Source of the DNA: Nematostella vectensis
Taxonomy: Eukaryota > Cnidaria > Anthozoa > Actiniaria > Edwardsiidae
DNA: 64,000 nucleotides
Assembly: GCF_932526225.1 (NCBI RefSeq)
Contig: NC_064036.1
Location: forward strand, 806,001-870,000
Direction: 5' to 3'
The translations under genes were made by a program, and so were the position numbers. Below, in pieces: positions 62,600 to 64,000 of the stretch (positions within the stretch are counted from its first letter, which is position 1; each line of letters opens with the position of its first letter). The notes under the pieces are model-generated. The model was given only the letters and a program-made list of their open reading frames with translations, was not told the DNA's origin and did no database searches.

Positions 62600-63884
62600 C
62601 AAAAACAAACACATGCATTATCTTCGCAGCCATTTTAGAGGGGCATATAATGTTAAGAGGCGACCTTGTGTGCTCTTTCTACATAACACAAGAATTCTTG
62701 AAAAGATACATCCATTTCAAAACTCGTTGCAACGTCATCAAACGGCAAATGTCGATTGGCAAATGAAGGTTCTACGGCCGAAAGGAACCATGGGTCTAAC
62801 TGTAATTTGTATAGGAGCAAATGGATCAATCGTAAGGTAATCCACCAATGTCTGCCTCTGGCATCGCTAGAGTTCATTTATAACCTTTATGACTCCCATT
62901 AGCCATTCGTCATTTGCCATTTTCATTGACAACGTTTTCTATGAATGTATCGAAGTAAAACCTCATTTTACGGTCTGTGCGCTGAAGGTCTTGGTAAAGG
63001 TAAATTTGACACCACCGTTTGTTTTTGTGGTTTTTGCAAAACCTGTATCAATAGTTCTTAAATTTCATTTTTGGAAAAAAACATTTTCCATGAATCGCAT
63101 TCTAAGACGGCTAAAATGGGCCTTTGCTGTTTCCCGTGACCTGTTGACCGTGAATTCACGCCAAATCTTTGACTTTTTTAGCGTATTATTTTGAGGCGAG
63201 AACTCGAGCTTGTCGGGCGTAACCTCGCGACGGGACGGGTTTTAAGATATCGCCTTTAAATTTTCGGGATCTGATAATTATGCCATGTCATAAAATGTGT
63301 TGGAATTTTCGACTGAGAATCGCTTTTATAGCACTTTTCGTGTCCAAATTTCGCCAGAAATGAGAGTTCCAACTTTGATTCGGGATATTTTGTTGACAGT
63401 GTCAAATAACAAAATATCCTTACACACTTTGGTAGATCATCTATCTGTCATTGAGATGCAATTACGTGCAAGCGCATGCGCAATATAACGCGAAGGTGCA
63501 TTACGCTCTAGAGTAAACTCCGTACTTTTGTTGAGTTTGAGGCCTCAAAACTTAAACACGGAATTAGCTATTGCAAAAATAAAACTTGCAGGAGATAATT
63601 CAATCTTTTATCTTTATTTGATACATAGTTTGTACGTGTTGAAAATTGCGGCACGGCAAAAAAATTTTTCGCGGACACGTCGTTTACCTTTACCGAGACC
63701 TTAAACATTCATATAGAGGGGTTCGTACCTAGCAAAGATCCTTTCACCCCAACTTGTTGAATTTTATTGTGTGAAACTCGCCACCATGATTGTTTAATTT
63801 GCCATCGGTGAAGAGTTAGCCAACAGGCAAAATTTGTGATTTTTGAAAACCGTGAAAAAACGATCTCATCTTGCGTGAACGTGA
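62600..63884. other. Region upstream of gene A; no gene recognised
   Basis: Probably holds the 5' noncoding exon and promoter of gene A. I see no signal-peptide-like exon on the minus strand with a matching donor, but a very short exon could be missed. Confidence 0.45.
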
Positions 63885-64000
63885 CGTGTGACGCGCTACC
63901 AGCCGAACATGAGCCGAGTGACGTGCTGCCATGAGCCGAACATGAGCCAAGTGACGTGCTGCCATTAGCCGAACATGAGCCGAGCGACGTGCTGCCGTGA
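63885..64000. repeat. Tandem repeat of about 34 bp at the window edge
   Basis: About three units of GTGACGTGCTGCCATGAGCC plus GAACATGAGCCGA; continues to the end of the window. Confidence 0.9.

Overview
The window looks like nuclear DNA of an invertebrate animal, most likely an anthozoan cnidarian such as a sea anemone. The basis is many small exons with GT-AG introns and mixed phases, BEL/Pao and Crypton-like remnants, a hammerhead ribozyme, several MITE-like repeats and an extreme load of minisatellites. The species assignment is inference. More than a third of the window is tandem or dispersed repeat, and most long open frames are repeat artefacts.

Layout. 1-1.7 kb: 3' end of a broken BEL/Pao element. 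1.7-4.7 kb: a cluster of GGAAC/GTTCC palindromes, then a frameshifted tyrosine-recombinase (Crypton-like) gene with a zinc finger and a Myb-like tail, and a convergent two-exon gene of unknown function. 5.2-6.2 kb: a foldback repeat and a GATT microsatellite. 7.4-10.5 kb: a segmental duplicate of 22.6-25.1 kb, carrying an orphan copy of an exon. 11.7-62.6 kb, minus strand: three tandem genes, called here C (11659-33572), B (37896-46882) and A (50679-62572). I assembled them exon by exon; every intron phase closes and each ends in a START lipid-transfer domain encoded by the same five-exon pattern, including exons of exactly 37 and 103 bp. A and C also carry an N-terminal F5/8 type C (discoidin) domain. 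None of the three shows a signal peptide. One intron of gene C holds two further genes: a 14-exon plus-strand gene that looks like a domesticated DDE-type transposase with a SAP motif (16707-20014), and a single-exon chromodomain gene on the minus strand (20451-21098).

The points most worth attention are: (1) the tandem cluster of discoidin-linker-START genes, whose layout recalls membrane-targeted lipid-transfer proteins such as CERT; (2) repeated cases where a tandem repeat sits across an intron-exon border of these genes, so that the splice donor or acceptor is copied in the array; (3) a nearly perfect 198-bp palindrome at 54304-54501 that encodes a complete hammerhead ribozyme on each strand.

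How the genes may work together is inference: the START domains would bind and move a lipid, while the discoidin domain (A, C) or a basic aromatic N-terminal segment (B) would dock on a membrane. The nested genes and mobile elements are probably unrelated to that function.
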